From Catellicoccus marimammalium M35/04/3 (GTDB lineage Bacteria; Bacillota; Bacilli; Lactobacillales; Catellicoccaceae): 64,000 bases of DNA. Location of the stretch: the NCBI RefSeq assembly GCF_000313915.1, contig NZ_AMYT01000017.1:1-64000 (forward strand), read 5' to 3'. Positions 8,586-17,445 of the stretch are shown here, one piece after another. The number at the start of each line of letters is the position of its first letter. Positions within the stretch are counted from its first letter, which is position 1. The notes under the pieces were generated by a model. The model was not told the DNA's origin, made no database searches, and saw only the letters and a list, made by a program, of their open reading frames with translations. The translations under genes were made by a program, and so were the position numbers.

Positions 8586-9896
8586 ATGGATGTGTATACA
8601 GCAATTAATTGGATTCATGAACGTAAAAAGTTTTCAAAAAATCCAAATTTAACACGAGTACAACATTTATTACATCAATTAGGAAATCCTGAAAGAGATT
8701 TGAAAGTAATTCATGTTGCAGGAACAAACGGAAAGGGGTCTACTGTGGCCTATCTTTCCGCTTTATTCCAAGAATTAAACTATACCGTAGGATCTTTTAC
8801 ATCTCCTTACATTGAATCTTTTAATGAAAGAATTTGTTTAAATGGTCGTCCCATTTCAGATACTGAATTAATTGCTTTAATTTGTCGTATTCAACCTTTA
8901 GTCAAAGAGATGGATGAAATAGAAGATTTACAAGGATGTACAGAATTTGAAATTACTACTGCAATGATGTTTTGTTATTTCAAAGAAAAAGGAGTCGATA
9001 TTGCCCTAATTGAAGTGGGATTAGGTGGAATGTATGATTCTACAAATGTAGTTTGTAAACCTTTAGTGACAGGAATTTCTAGTATTGGCTATGATCATAT
9101 GCAATTGTTAGGAGATACTTTAGAAGAAATTGCTTCAGAGAAAATGGGGATTTTTAAACCTAATTGTCCTGTAGTATTAGGAAAAATGGAAGAATGTATT
9201 GAAAATTATTGTACAGATTATGCATTGAGTCTAAAATGTCCTGTTTATCGATATAATACAGAATATCGTGTGGATTACTTAGGTCGTAGTTCTAAAAAAG
9301 TAGGCGAAAAATTTAACTATAAAGATAATATGCGTAGTGCAAAACGCTTAGTTACTCCATTAATTGGACATCATCAAGTAGAAAATGCTAGTTTTGCTTT
9401 GCAAATTTTTGACATTGCTTTACATTATGAAAAACGTACACTTTCAAATAATGATGTTCAACATGCTTTAGCAAAAGTAAATTGGCCAGGACGTATGGAA
9501 ATTTACCAAAATGAACCATTAATCATCTTAGATGGAGCACATAATGCTCCAGCCATGAAACGTTTGGTAGAAACACTAGAAGATGAATATAAAGATTACG
9601 AAGTGCATGTCTTATTCTCAGCATTACAAGGAAAACAATATCCAGAAATGATTGCTGAATTACAAAAATTACCAAATGTTGATATTACATTAACTACATT
9701 TGATACACCAAAAGCATTACCAATAGAAGCTTTTGAATCTTATCGTGAAGGAGGATTAACGGTCACAGACAATTGGAAAAAAGCGTTCTTTGATTTACTA
9801 AAAGGAATGGATGATAGTAAAGAAATGGTTGTAGTGACAGGATCATTATATTTCTTATCACAAGTTCGTAACTTCCTAATGAGCGGGATTGTGTAA
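8586..9896 (+). CDS. folC: Folylpolyglutamate synthase / dihydrofolate synthase
   Basis: Adds glutamate to folates (Mur-ligase-like ATP-dependent ligase). 436 residues. The P-loop GTNGKGST is at 46-53, the Mg-binding region EVGLGGMYDSTN at about 139-150, and the C-terminal ligase motif DGAHNAPAM at about 317. Bacterial FolC often does both the dihydrofolate and folylpolyglutamate steps, which I cannot tell apart here. GGAGGG precedes the ATG. It lies 29 bp after valS with no terminator between, so it is likely co-transcribed under the T-box, an order common in Firmicutes. Confidence 0.95.
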   Translation: MDVYTAINWIHERKKFSKNPNLTRVQHLLHQLGNPERDLKVIHVAGTNGKGSTVAYLSALFQELNYTVGSFTSPYIESFNERICLNGRPISDTELIALICRIQPLVKEMDEIEDLQGCTEFEITTAMMFCYFKEKGVDIALIEVGLGGMYDSTNVVCKPLVTGISSIGYDHMQLLGDTLEEIASEKMGIFKPNCPVVLGKMEECIENYCTDYALSLKCPVYRYNTEYRVDYLGRSSKKVGEKFNYKDNMRSAKRLVTPLIGHHQVENASFALQIFDIALHYEKRTLSNNDVQHALAKVNWPGRMEIYQNEPLIILDGAHNAPAMKRLVETLEDEYKDYEVHVLFSALQGKQYPEMIAELQKLPNVDITLTTFDTPKALPIEAFESYREGGLTVTDNWKKAFFDLLKGMDDSKEMVVVTGSLYFLSQVRNFLMSGIV

Positions 9897-10453
9897 TGAA
9901 ATTATGGGTGACTGGATATTTGGCACATGAATTAAATTTATTCAACTATCAAGATGAAAGAGCACAATGGTTACAACGCTTTTTAACTTGTCGTTTACAA
10001 GAACAAATCGAAAATGGATATGATTGGTTTTTGTTTAAAGGTCAGTTAGGTGTGGAATATCTTGCTTTTCGTGCTCTTTTAGAATTAAGAACAGAATATC
10101 CAGAAATCAAAATAGCAGTCTTTTTCCCTTATTTGCAATATGGAGAAAATTGGAGTGAAAAAAACCAACTTCTTTTAAATGAATATAAAGAAAAGGCTGA
10201 TTATGTTGCAACTGTAAGTCAATATTCCTATCAAAATAAAGAACAGTTTATTCAACAAGAGAATTTTTTATTTCAACATAGTGAAGGGTTCTTTTGTATT
10301 TACGATGATGAAGTAAAAGGAGTCGTTCAATATACTTTGCGACGGGCAAGGCAATATCAAGAACAAGTAGATAACTATTCATTATTTATTTATTCTCTTT
10401 GTGATATCGATGAGTTTATTCGTGAACAAATGGTGGATGAATGGGTAGAATGA
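9896..10453 (+). CDS. ypsA: YpsA family (DUF1273, SLOG-fold) protein
   Basis: 185 residues. The start WVTGYLAHELNLF and the later KGQLGVEYLAFRALLELRTEYPEIKIAVFFPYLQYGENW are typical of YpsA, a SLOG-fold protein thought to bind a nucleotide or nucleotide-sugar-like ligand. In Bacillus and Staphylococcus it has been linked to cell-division control; the molecular role is open. The ATG shares its A with the last base of the folC stop, so translation is coupled. gpsB follows 120 bp later, the same ypsA-gpsB order as in Bacillus, which supports a division-related role. Confidence 0.9.
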   Translation: MKLWVTGYLAHELNLFNYQDERAQWLQRFLTCRLQEQIENGYDWFLFKGQLGVEYLAFRALLELRTEYPEIKIAVFFPYLQYGENWSEKNQLLLNEYKEKADYVATVSQYSYQNKEQFIQQENFLFQHSEGFFCIYDDEVKGVVQYTLRRARQYQEQVDNYSLFIYSLCDIDEFIREQMVDEWVE

Positions 10454-10498
10454 AATGATTAAAAATCTACAAAAATCAAAAAAGATATAGGTTTTCTA

Positions 10499-10528
10499 TT
10501 GACGACTTCTGTTTTATTTATGTAGAAT
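10499..10528 (+). promoter_or_regulatory. Promoter of gpsB
   Basis: TTGACG (10499-10504), an 18-bp spacer and TAGAAT (10523-10528). It separates gpsB from the valS operon. Confidence 0.65.
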
Positions 10529-10573
10529 ACATATTGTGATGAATGAGGGAAATGAAGGAAGTGAGGTGCCACG

Positions 10574-10885
10574 ATGCCAAAAGTTATTCATACGGCAGAC
10601 GAAATTTTACAAAAAGATTTTGATATTAAAATGCGTGGGTATGATCAAGTAGAAGTTGATCAATATTTAGATGAAATTATTAAAGATTATGGAACTTTTC
10701 AACGACAAATTGCGCAATTAAAAGATGAAAATGCGCGTTTAAAAGCAGAAGTTGAAAAATTAAATCGTGAACAAGAATTATATAGTCAAGCACCAAAACA
10801 AAATCAGACTGTAACAAATTTTGATATTTTAAAACGCCTGTCTAATTTAGAACGAAAAGTATTCGGAAATCAATTAGACCAATAA
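10574..10885 (+). CDS. gpsB: Cell division/cell wall regulator GpsB (DivIVA-like)
   Basis: A small adaptor that links the divisome, penicillin-binding proteins and Ser/Thr kinase signalling at the septum. 103 residues. The DivIVA-type N-terminal domain includes the membrane-binding region IKMRGYDQVEVDQYLDEI (about 18-35). A coiled coil (about 40-70) follows, then a short linker and the C-terminal trimerising helix with NLERKVFG. Length and order match GpsB rather than full DivIVA. It sits between ypsA and rnpB. Confidence 0.95.
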   Translation: MPKVIHTADEILQKDFDIKMRGYDQVEVDQYLDEIIKDYGTFQRQIAQLKDENARLKAEVEKLNREQELYSQAPKQNQTVTNFDILKRLSNLERKVFGNQLDQ

Positions 10886-10894
10886 TAAATGAAA

Positions 10895-11274
10895 TGGTAT
10901 ATTTTTAGGTAATTGCGGTTCATCTTGATGAGCTGAGGAAAGTCCATGCTCACACAACCTGCGATGGTTGTAGTGTTCGTGCTTAGCGAAATCATAAGCT
11001 AAGGCACTATGTAAATAGTGACGGCAGAGGAATAGGCTAAGGAGAAATCTATGTCTTAGTACTCTATAAAGTGCCATAGAGACGAGTCAACTTTGAAAGA
11101 AGTTGAGTGGAACGCGGTAAACCCCTCGAGTGAGCAACCCAAATTATGGTAGGGGCGCTCTTTTTAGTAGGAATTGAACGAAAGAAAGAGGCAGAAATGT
11201 AGATAGATAATTACCCATTATTTTTGTAACCTGGCAAAAATAAGGACAGAACATGGCTTATAGAAAATATACCC
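10895..11274 (+). ncRNA. rnpB: RNase P RNA, type B
   Basis: The catalytic RNA of RNase P, which trims tRNA 5' ends. The ends pair as helix P1: GGTATATTTT (10896-10905) with AAAATATACC (11264-11273). The universally conserved GAGGAAAGTCCATGCTC block lies at about 10934-10950 and the 3' partner GGACAGAACATGGCTTATAG at about 11244-11263. Internal extra helices place it in the Bacillus-like type B class. About 380 nt, with its own terminator. Ends are set from P1 and good to a few bases. Confidence 0.95.
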
Positions 11275-11278
11275 AGGT

Positions 11279-11307
11279 AGCCACAACAATTGTTGTGGCT
11301 TTTTTTA
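11279..11307 (+). terminator. Terminator of rnpB
   Basis: The perfect palindrome AGCCACAACAA / TTGTTGTGGCT (11279-11300) is followed by seven T's. Confidence 0.93.
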
Positions 11308-11339
11308 TAAAGAAAGAAAATGAAAGTAAGGATATTTAC

Positions 11340-12269
11340 ATGGAAAAAGCGTTATTAGAAGATTTAGTCCATTCGCTTCGTCTAGAAGTAGTTTATGGAG
11401 AAGATGAATTAAATCGTTATATTACAACTAGTGATATTTCACGTCCAGGGTTGGAATTGACAGGATATTTTAACTATTATCCAGCAGATCGTCTACAAAT
11501 GTTTGGGATGAAAGAAATTTCTTTTTGTGAAAAAATGGGGCATGAAGAACGTTGCATTATTATGCGTAAATTATGTAACCCTAAAGTGCCAGCCATTATT
11601 ATTGCACGTAATTTAGAAATTCCAGAAGAACTTTTAAAATGTGCAAAGAAAGCTAAAGTGCCGGTATTACGTTCTCCATTAGCTACATCGCGCCTTGGTG
11701 GAGATGTAACGAACTATTTAGAAGAAAAATTAGCAGTACGCTCTTCTGTCCATGGAGTTTTAATGGATATTTATGGGTTAGGTGTACTAATCCAAGGAGA
11801 TAGCGGAATTGGGAAGTCTGAAACAGGGCTAGAATTGATTAAAAAAGGACATCGATTGATTGCTGACGATCGCGTTGATGTTTTTCAACATGAATCAAAA
11901 GTTACAGGAGAAGCTCCAGATATTTTAAAAAATATGATGGAAATTCGAGGAGTAGGAATTATCGATGTAATGAATCTTTTTGGTGCGAGTGCTGTTCGTA
12001 AATCTGCCCGTATTCAATTGGTCGTTTATTTAGAAAATTGGACAAAGGATAAACAATTTGATCGATTAGGGCATGGAGATGAGACAACACGAATCGCAGA
12101 TGTTGATATTCCTAAAATTTCTATTCCTGTAAAAACTGGACGAAACGTAGCTACGATTATCGAAGTTGCGGCAATGAATTATCGTGCACGTAGTATGGGT
12201 TATGATGCAACAAAAATGTTTAATGATCGCTTATCTAAATTAATTGAAGAAAATGCAAAAAATGAATAA
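11340..12269 (+). CDS. hprK: HPr kinase/phosphorylase
   Basis: Phosphorylates and dephosphorylates HPr at serine in answer to glycolytic state; HPr-Ser-P is the co-effector of CcpA. 309 residues from ATG 11340. The Walker A loop GDSGIGKS is at 153-160, preceded by the conserved HGVLMDIYG (His about 137). The HprK signature EIRGVGIIDVMNLFG lies at about 201-215. The open frame reaches back to 11253, but that runs through the rnpB 3' end and terminator. ATG 11340 has AGTAAGGAT upstream and gives the family length. It heads hprK-lgt; the cre-like sites in this window make its presence relevant. Confidence 0.97.
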   Translation: MEKALLEDLVHSLRLEVVYGEDELNRYITTSDISRPGLELTGYFNYYPADRLQMFGMKEISFCEKMGHEERCIIMRKLCNPKVPAIIIARNLEIPEELLKCAKKAKVPVLRSPLATSRLGGDVTNYLEEKLAVRSSVHGVLMDIYGLGVLIQGDSGIGKSETGLELIKKGHRLIADDRVDVFQHESKVTGEAPDILKNMMEIRGVGIIDVMNLFGASAVRKSARIQLVVYLENWTKDKQFDRLGHGDETTRIADVDIPKISIPVKTGRNVATIIEVAAMNYRARSMGYDATKMFNDRLSKLIEENAKNE

Positions 12270-12289
12270 ATAGTAAAGAAGGAATCAAA

Positions 12290-13099
12290 ATGAATTATGT
12301 TGATCCCATTGCTTTAAAGCTTGGGCCACTAGAAATCCACTGGTATGCTTTATGTATTGTTACTGGAATTGTCTGTGCTGTCATTATGGCTGTACGTGAG
12401 GCAAAACGACTACAAATGTCAGAAGATGATATTTATGACTTTGTATTATGGGGGGTTCCTTTATCTTTTATTGGTGCTCGATTATACTATGTAGTTTTCC
12501 GTTTAGATTATTATATTGCTCATCCAGATCAAATTATTGCGATTTGGAATGGAGGAATTGCTATTTATGGTGGGTTAATTGCAGGAGCCATTTTTTTATA
12601 TTTCTTTTGTAAAAAACGTCATTTGAATATTTGGCGTTACTTAGATTTAGCAGCTCCTGGAGTCTTATTGGCTCAAGGGATTGGCCGTTGGGGAAATTTC
12701 TTTAACCATGAAGCTTACGGTAATATTGTTTCTCGTATAACTTTAGAAAAACAACATATTCCTAATTTTATTATTGAAAACATGAATATTGATGGCTATT
12801 ATCGTCAACCTACTTTCTTTTATGAAAGTGTCTGGGATATTTTAGGGGTAATTATGATGTGTATCTATCGTCATTTCCATAAAACTTTACATAATGGGGA
12901 AATTGCTAGTCTTTATTTAATGTGGTATTCTGTAGGACGCTTCTTTATTGAGGGATTGCGTTCGGATAGTCTTTATATTGGACATACTTCTTTACGTGTA
13001 TCACAATGTCTATCTGTCGTTTTATTTATTTTAGGAATTGTTTTATTTATCTATGTTCGTAAGAAGAAAAATAATACCTACCAACGTAATTATAAATGA
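12290..13099 (+). CDS. lgt: Phosphatidylglycerol--prolipoprotein diacylglyceryl transferase
   Basis: Integral membrane enzyme that adds diacylglycerol to the lipobox cysteine, the first step of lipoprotein maturation. 269 residues with about seven membrane segments. The Lgt signature GRWGNFFNHEAYG lies at about 132-144, and the conserved GLIAG and VGRFFIEGLRSDSL regions are present. It lies 20 bp after hprK with AGAAGGAA before the ATG. It would act on the two lipoproteins encoded at 19.6 and 26.2 kb. Confidence 0.96.
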   Translation: MNYVDPIALKLGPLEIHWYALCIVTGIVCAVIMAVREAKRLQMSEDDIYDFVLWGVPLSFIGARLYYVVFRLDYYIAHPDQIIAIWNGGIAIYGGLIAGAIFLYFFCKKRHLNIWRYLDLAAPGVLLAQGIGRWGNFFNHEAYGNIVSRITLEKQHIPNFIIENMNIDGYYRQPTFFYESVWDILGVIMMCIYRHFHKTLHNGEIASLYLMWYSVGRFFIEGLRSDSLYIGHTSLRVSQCLSVVLFILGIVLFIYVRKKKNNTYQRNYK

Positions 13100-13103
13100 A
13101 TTA

Positions 13104-13132
13104 TTAAGAGGGGATGAGACCCTCTTTTTTCT
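13104..13132 (+). terminator. Terminator of hprK-lgt
   Basis: AAGAGGG (13106-13112) pairs with CCCTCTT (13120-13126), followed by TTTT. Confidence 0.8.
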
Positions 13133-13154
13133 TTGTCTCGATGAATTTAAGTTG

Positions 13155-13163
13155 TGCTATAAT
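13155..13163 (+). promoter_or_regulatory. Extended -10 promoter of gpsA
   Basis: TGC-TATAAT at 13155-13163 is an extended -10. A poor -35 (TTGTCT near 13133) is about 19 bp upstream. Confidence 0.6.
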
Positions 13164-13212
13164 AAAGCTAAGAATAGAAGATACATCGTTGTATCAGAAA
13201 GTGAGAAAAGAA

Positions 13213-14226
13213 ATGGAACAGAAAAAAGTTGCTGTTTTAGGTGCAGGTTCATGGGGAACTGCCTTAGCAAAAGTATTAGTAGAAAATGGACATGATGTTC
13301 GTATTTGGGGAAATAACGAACAACAATTAGAAGAAATGAATCGTACCCATCAAAACCCTAATTACTTACCAGATATTCATTTACCAGAAGGATTAAAAGC
13401 TATTTTTGATTTGAAAGAGGCAGTAAAAGACGTTGATGCAGTATTATTTGTAGTACCTACAAAAGCAATTCGTCCAGTCGCAAAACAATTGGTAGAAGCA
13501 ATGAATACTAAACCTATAATTATTCACGCTTCTAAAGGATTAGAGCTAGGAACTCATAAACGATTAAGTGAGGTATTAGCCGAAGAAATTCCAGCAAATC
13601 TTCGCCAAGAAATCGTTGTTTTATCTGGACCTTCTCATGCAGAAGAAGTAGCAGTAGGAGATATTACAACGATTACTTCTGCTTGTGATAACATTGAAAC
13701 GGCAGAATTTGTTCAACGTTTATTTACAAATCATTATTTCCGTATTTATACCAATGCTGATGTAAAAGGAGTAGAAATTGGTGCTGCTCTTAAAAATATT
13801 ATTGCGATTGGTGCTGGTGCTATTCATGGTTTAGGATATGGAGATGATGCTAAAGCAGCATTAATGACTCGTGGATTAGCGGAAATTACTCGTTTTGGGG
13901 TTGCCTTAGGTGCCGATCCGTTAACCTTTATGGGCTTAAGTGGTGTAGGAGACTTGATTGTTACTTGTACTAGTGTGCATTCTAGAAACTGGCGTTGTGG
14001 AAACCAATTAGGACAAGGAAAAAGTTTAGATGAAATCTTAGATCATATGGGAATGATTGTAGAAGGTGTTTCTACAACAAAAGCCGTAACTGAACTAGCG
14101 CAACAACTAAAAATTTCTATGCCAATTACAGAAACGATTTATGATGTACTTTATAATGGTGTAGAAGCAAGAACAGCAGTAGAAAACTTAATGAAACGTG
14201 ATATGCGTTCAGAAAATGAATTTTAA
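13213..14226 (+). CDS. gpsA: Glycerol-3-phosphate dehydrogenase [NAD(P)+]
   Basis: Makes sn-glycerol-3-phosphate for phospholipid synthesis. 337 residues from ATG 13213. The Rossmann motif [14 protein letters not shown] is at residues 6-19, the catalytic Lys is in [13 protein letters not shown] (about 190), and [12 protein letters not shown] is conserved. The open frame extends to 13114, but the extended -10 promoter at 13155-13163 lies inside that extension, so 13213 is the likely start. hprK-lgt-gpsA is a common order in Lactobacillales; here gpsA has its own promoter after the lgt terminator. Confidence 0.96.
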   Translation: MEQKKVAVLGAGSWGTALAKVLVENGHDVRIWGNNEQQLEEMNRTHQNPNYLPDIHLPEGLKAIFDLKEAVKDVDAVLFVVPTKAIRPVAKQLVEAMNTKPIIIHASKGLELGTHKRLSEVLAEEIPANLRQEIVVLSGPSHAEEVAVGDITTITSACDNIETAEFVQRLFTNHYFRIYTNADVKGVEIGAALKNIIAIGAGAIHGLGYGDDAKAALMTRGLAEITRFGVALGADPLTFMGLSGVGDLIVTCTSVHSRNWRCGNQLGQGKSLDEILDHMGMIVEGVSTTKAVTELAQQLKISMPITETIYDVLYNGVEARTAVENLMKRDMRSENEF

Positions 14227-14239
14227 CAGTAAATTAAAA

Positions 14240-14272
14240 AGAAAGGTATCTTTTTTAGGATACCTTTTTTCT
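14240..14272 (+). terminator. Terminator of gpsA
   Basis: AAAGGTATC pairs with GATACCTTT (14242-14267), and the T-run continues to 14270. Confidence 0.85.
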
Positions 14273-14284
14273 TATATTTTTTTA

Positions 14285-14293
14285 TGCTATGAT
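14285..14293 (+). promoter_or_regulatory. Extended -10 promoter of the S66 peptidase gene
   Basis: TGC-TATGAT at 14285-14293 stands 36 bp upstream of the ATG. There is no clear -35. Confidence 0.55.
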
Positions 14294-14329
14294 GGAACGT
14301 AATAATAAAGAAAAGGGAGAATAAAGAAA

Positions 14330-15364
14330 ATGAAAGATAAAATTGCAGTAATCTCTTTATCTAAAGGAATTTTAGGGGAATCTTATTGTCAATTTCAAAA
14401 AGAACTAGCAGAAAATAGAATTCAAGAATTAGGATTTTCTATTTATTATCCTACCCATGTGCTAGAGGGAGCAGAGGAACTGGCAGAACACCCAGAAAAA
14501 AGGGCAGAAGATTTAATAGAATGTTATAAAGAAAAAGATGTAAAGTGGATTTTCAGTGTAATTGGAGGAGAAGACGGATATAAAGTTATCCCCTATTTAT
14601 ACCAACAAAAAGAATTTTTTCAAAATCAGAAAAATAATCCAAAACCGTTCATTGGTTTTTCAGACTCTACTACTCATCATCTTTTTTTCTATCGTTTAGG
14701 GATTCCAACTTATTATGGGATGTCTATTTTAAATGATTTAGCTGAAGAAAAAGAAAATCTTTTATCCTATTCCAAATCACAATTAGTAAACGTCTTACAG
14801 CAGCAATCTTTACTAAAATTATCTTCTAGTCCTTATTGGTATGAAGAACGAAAAGATTTTTCTCCTCAAGGAATTAAACAAGCACGGGTTCAACACAAAG
14901 AATGCTTTGGCTATGAATGGTTAGGAAAGAGCTCTATGCAAGATTTTTCTGGTGCACTTTGGGGTGGATGTATCGAAACATTATCTCGTCTAATTGAAAA
15001 ACGAGAAGAATACCCAGACCTAAAGGATCTTTTAATGATTAAAGAAAAAGAGATTCTCTTATTTTTAGAACCTTCAGAAGTGAAATCAAAACCAACAAAA
15101 ATGATTACAATGGTCAAAGAAATCCTTTTTGAAGTTCAACAGCAAGGAGTCACCATTTGCGGTATCTTATTTGGTAAACCACAAGACGAATGTTTTTATG
15201 AAGAATATAAAAAAGAATTACAAAAAGAAATTTATTCTCTTCCTATTCTTTATAATGTAAACTTTGGACACGCGTATCCTCATAGCTTACTTCCTTATGG
15301 AGCAAAAGCAACTTTCCATGCCAAAGAAAAAGAAATTATTATTGAACAAAAAATAGAGGAGTAA
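14330..15364 (+). CDS. S66-family serine peptidase (LD-carboxypeptidase / MccF-like)
   Basis: 344 residues. The S66 triad can be read as Ser111 in FIGFSDST, Glu247 in LLFLEPSE and His314 in NVNFGHAYP. The family contains muramoyl-tetrapeptide LD-carboxypeptidases (peptidoglycan recycling) and MccF, which cleaves microcin C-type aminoacyl-nucleotides. The long N-terminal half (GGEDGYKVIPYL at about 80-90) and lack of a signal peptide look more like MccF, and indicate a cytoplasmic enzyme. The substrate is an inference only. An HD-hydrolase gene follows 4 bp after, so the two probably form an operon. Confidence 0.82.
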   Translation: MKDKIAVISLSKGILGESYCQFQKELAENRIQELGFSIYYPTHVLEGAEELAEHPEKRAEDLIECYKEKDVKWIFSVIGGEDGYKVIPYLYQQKEFFQNQKNNPKPFIGFSDSTTHHLFFYRLGIPTYYGMSILNDLAEEKENLLSYSKSQLVNVLQQQSLLKLSSSPYWYEERKDFSPQGIKQARVQHKECFGYEWLGKSSMQDFSGALWGGCIETLSRLIEKREEYPDLKDLLMIKEKEILLFLEPSEVKSKPTKMITMVKEILFEVQQQGVTICGILFGKPQDECFYEEYKKELQKEIYSLPILYNVNFGHAYPHSLLPYGAKATFHAKEKEIIIEQKIEE

Positions 15365-15368
15365 AATT

Positions 15369-16004
15369 ATGGATGCACTGATTCAATATGTCAAACAATG
15401 CTTCAAAGAAGAATATACGGGTCATGATTTTTTTCATGCGCAACGAGTAGTTTCTTTAGCTGAAAAAATATATGAAAAAGAAGTATCTTTTCCTAAAGAA
15501 GAAGAATTACGTTTGATAAAAGCAATCGGATACTTACATGATGTAGTGGATGAAAAATTGACGAGCAAACGAAAAGAACGTTATCAAGAAATAAACTCTC
15601 TTTTAGAACAAGAGGGATTTTCACCAAAAGAGCAAGAAGAAATTCTTTATGTTATTGAGCATCTTTCTTTTTCTAAAAATCAAAAGGAACGTGCTTCTTT
15701 AAGTTTATTAGGTCAAATTGTCCAGGATGCGGATCGTTTAGATGCAATAGGGGCAATCGGTATTGCTCGTGCTTTTGCGTTTGGTGGAAGAAAAGATCAA
15801 GCTTTATATGATGAACGAGTCCCTCTGATTAAAAAAATCCCTGAAAAACGTTCTTCTTCAACCTTACATCATTTCTATGAAAAATTATTTTTTATTGAAA
15901 ATCAAATGAATACCAAAATCGGTCAAGCAATTGCTAAAGAACGGACACAATATCTTAAAAAATTTATTGAAGAATTTTTAAAAGAATGGCAACAAAAAAA
16001 CTAG
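15369..16004 (+). CDS. HD-domain phosphohydrolase (YpgQ-like)
   Basis: 211 residues. The metal-binding HD signature is visible as GHDFFHAQRV (His19, His23), LHDVVDE (His57-Asp58) and QDADRLDAIGAIGIARAFAFGG (about 118-139). The last motif is the hallmark of the YpgQ/YedJ group. B. subtilis YpgQ is reported as a nucleotide pyrophosphohydrolase; the substrate here is not known. The gene lies 4 bp after the S66 peptidase and has an AGAGGAG ribosome site. Its TAG stop sits inside the stem of the following terminator. Confidence 0.85.
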   Translation: MDALIQYVKQCFKEEYTGHDFFHAQRVVSLAEKIYEKEVSFPKEEELRLIKAIGYLHDVVDEKLTSKRKERYQEINSLLEQEGFSPKEQEEILYVIEHLSFSKNQKERASLSLLGQIVQDADRLDAIGAIGIARAFAFGGRKDQALYDERVPLIKKIPEKRSSSTLHHFYEKLFFIENQMNTKIGQAIAKERTQYLKKFIEEFLKEWQQKN

Positions 16005-16032
16005 TCTCCTATAGAAAGAGACTAGTTTTTAT
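15997..16032. terminator. Bidirectional terminator between the HD gene and malY
   Basis: AACTAGTCTC (15999-16008) pairs with GAGACTAGTT (16018-16027), with T's on both strands. It serves the convergent genes on either side. Confidence 0.88.
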
Positions 16033-16044
16033 TATGTTTTAAAA

Positions 16045-17256
16045 TTAACGTTGAGATTGATATTGATATTGTTCCATAGCTTCTTTGAAGCGATCTAACA
16101 TTTGGCGAATGCTTTCTGTTGAGGCAGCTAAGTTGATACGTTCAAATCCTTCTCCAGAAGGGCCAAAGATATATCCTTGGTCAAAGAAATCTAATGCTTC
16201 TTGATTTAAGAATTCTTCTAATTCAGAAACTCCAAAACCTAAAGCACGCATATCAATCCATTGTAAGTAAGTTCCTTCTAGATCAAAGACTTTTACTTCT
16301 GGATAGTTTTGTGCGAAAAATTCTTTAATTACGCGATGATTTTCCACGACTAATTCTAAAAATCCATCAAGCCAACCACCTGCACGTTCATAGGCAATTT
16401 TTGTTGTTGCTAATCCTAAAGCACTAACGGTTTTAATTCCGTAACTTTCTTTTTCAGCAATAAAGCGTTCACGCATTTCTTTATTTGGAATAATAATATT
16501 AGAAACGCATTGTCCAGCGATATTAAAAGTTTTACTTGCTGCAGTACAAACGACTACTTGTTGTTCAATTTCTTTAGAAATAGTAGCCATTACTGTATGT
16601 TTATGTCCTGGTAAAATCAAATCAGAGTGAATTTCATCAGAAACAAGATAAACATCATAGCGAATACATAATTCCGCAATTTTTTCTAGTTCTTCTCTTG
16701 TCCAAACACGACCTACAGGATTATGAGGACTACATAAAACAAGCATTGTATTTTGTGGTTGTTTTAATTTATGTTCTAAATGTTCAAAATCAATTTCGTA
16801 ATGAGTTCCTTGGTTAATTAAAGGACTTTCTGTAATATGACGTTTGGCGTGTTTAATTGTATCATAAAATGGATAATATACAGGAGGCATAATTACAATA
16901 CCATCCCCTTCACGTGTTAACGCACGAATCGCAAAGTTAATGGCAGGAACTACTCCTGGAGTTTGTACAATCCATTCTGCTTTTGGCGTGAAATTGTGAT
17001 GCTTTGTCATCCAATTTTGAACAGCAGAGGTATAAGCTTCATCTGCATGTGTATAACCTAAAGAAAGGTCATTAGTGATAAATTCTTGTAATCCTTCGAT
17101 AATTTCTGGAGCTAAACGTAAATCAGAGTCTGCGACAGAGAAAGGATAAACTTCTTGTGGTACATTTGGGTTCCATTCTTTCATTTCATCCCATTTGACA
17201 GACCCAGTTTTTGTACGATTAATCATTGTGTTGTAATCATATTTTTGTTCGTTCAT
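16045..17256 (-). CDS. MalY/PatB-family PLP-dependent C-S lyase
   Basis: A cystathionine beta-lyase-type enzyme that cleaves C-S bonds of cystathionine or cysteine conjugates. 403 residues, aminotransferase fold I. Conserved sites are FSVADSDL (39-46), SPHNPVGRVW (176-185), SDEIHSDL (206-213) and the PLP lysine K242 in AASKTFNIAG. The VADxD and NPVGRxW forms separate MalY/PatB from ordinary aminotransferases. It stands alone between a bidirectional terminator and a spacer with a cre-like site. Whether it works in methionine synthesis or cysteine breakdown cannot be decided here. Confidence 0.9.
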   Translation of the reverse strand: MNEQKYDYNTMINRTKTGSVKWDEMKEWNPNVPQEVYPFSVADSDLRLAPEIIEGLQEFITNDLSLGYTHADEAYTSAVQNWMTKHHNFTPKAEWIVQTPGVVPAINFAIRALTREGDGIVIMPPVYYPFYDTIKHAKRHITESPLINQGTHYEIDFEHLEHKLKQPQNTMLVLCSPHNPVGRVWTREELEKIAELCIRYDVYLVSDEIHSDLILPGHKHTVMATISKEIEQQVVVCTAASKTFNIAGQCVSNIIIPNKEMRERFIAEKESYGIKTVSALGLATTKIAYERAGGWLDGFLELVVENHRVIKEFFAQNYPEVKVFDLEGTYLQWIDMRALGFGVSELEEFLNQEALDFFDQGYIFGPSGEGFERINLAASTESIRQMLDRFKEAMEQYQYQSQR

Positions 17257-17329
17257 AGTTATATCTCCTAATACATAAATAAAAATTAAAATAATTCCAT
17301 CAATATGATAGCATAATTAGAATACAAAA

Positions 17330-17343
17330 AGAAAGCGTTAACA
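17330..17343 (+). promoter_or_regulatory. cre-like site between malY and the membrane gene
   Basis: AGAAAGCGTTAACA matches TGWAARCGYTWNCW at 13 of 14 positions (the first base is off). It lies 74 bp upstream of the malY start and about 100 bp upstream of the membrane gene, so either could be CcpA-controlled. Confidence 0.5.
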
Positions 17344-17394
17344 AAATATTTTTTCTAGCGTTTTTTATTGATTAAAAATATAGCATCTATTTGT

Positions 17395-17425
17395 TTGAAC
17401 AACATTTTTCCTAATAAGATATAAT
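17395..17425 (+). promoter_or_regulatory. Candidate promoter of the 17.4-kb membrane gene
   Basis: TTGAAC (17395-17400) and a perfect TATAAT (17420-17425) are separated by a somewhat long 19-bp spacer. Confidence 0.5.
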
Positions 17426-17445
17426 AAAGAGGAAAGGAGTTACTC

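Noticed and set aside
10874-11077. Minus-strand 67-residue open frame across rnpB
   Set aside because: It lies inside the conserved RNase P RNA and has no ribosome site.
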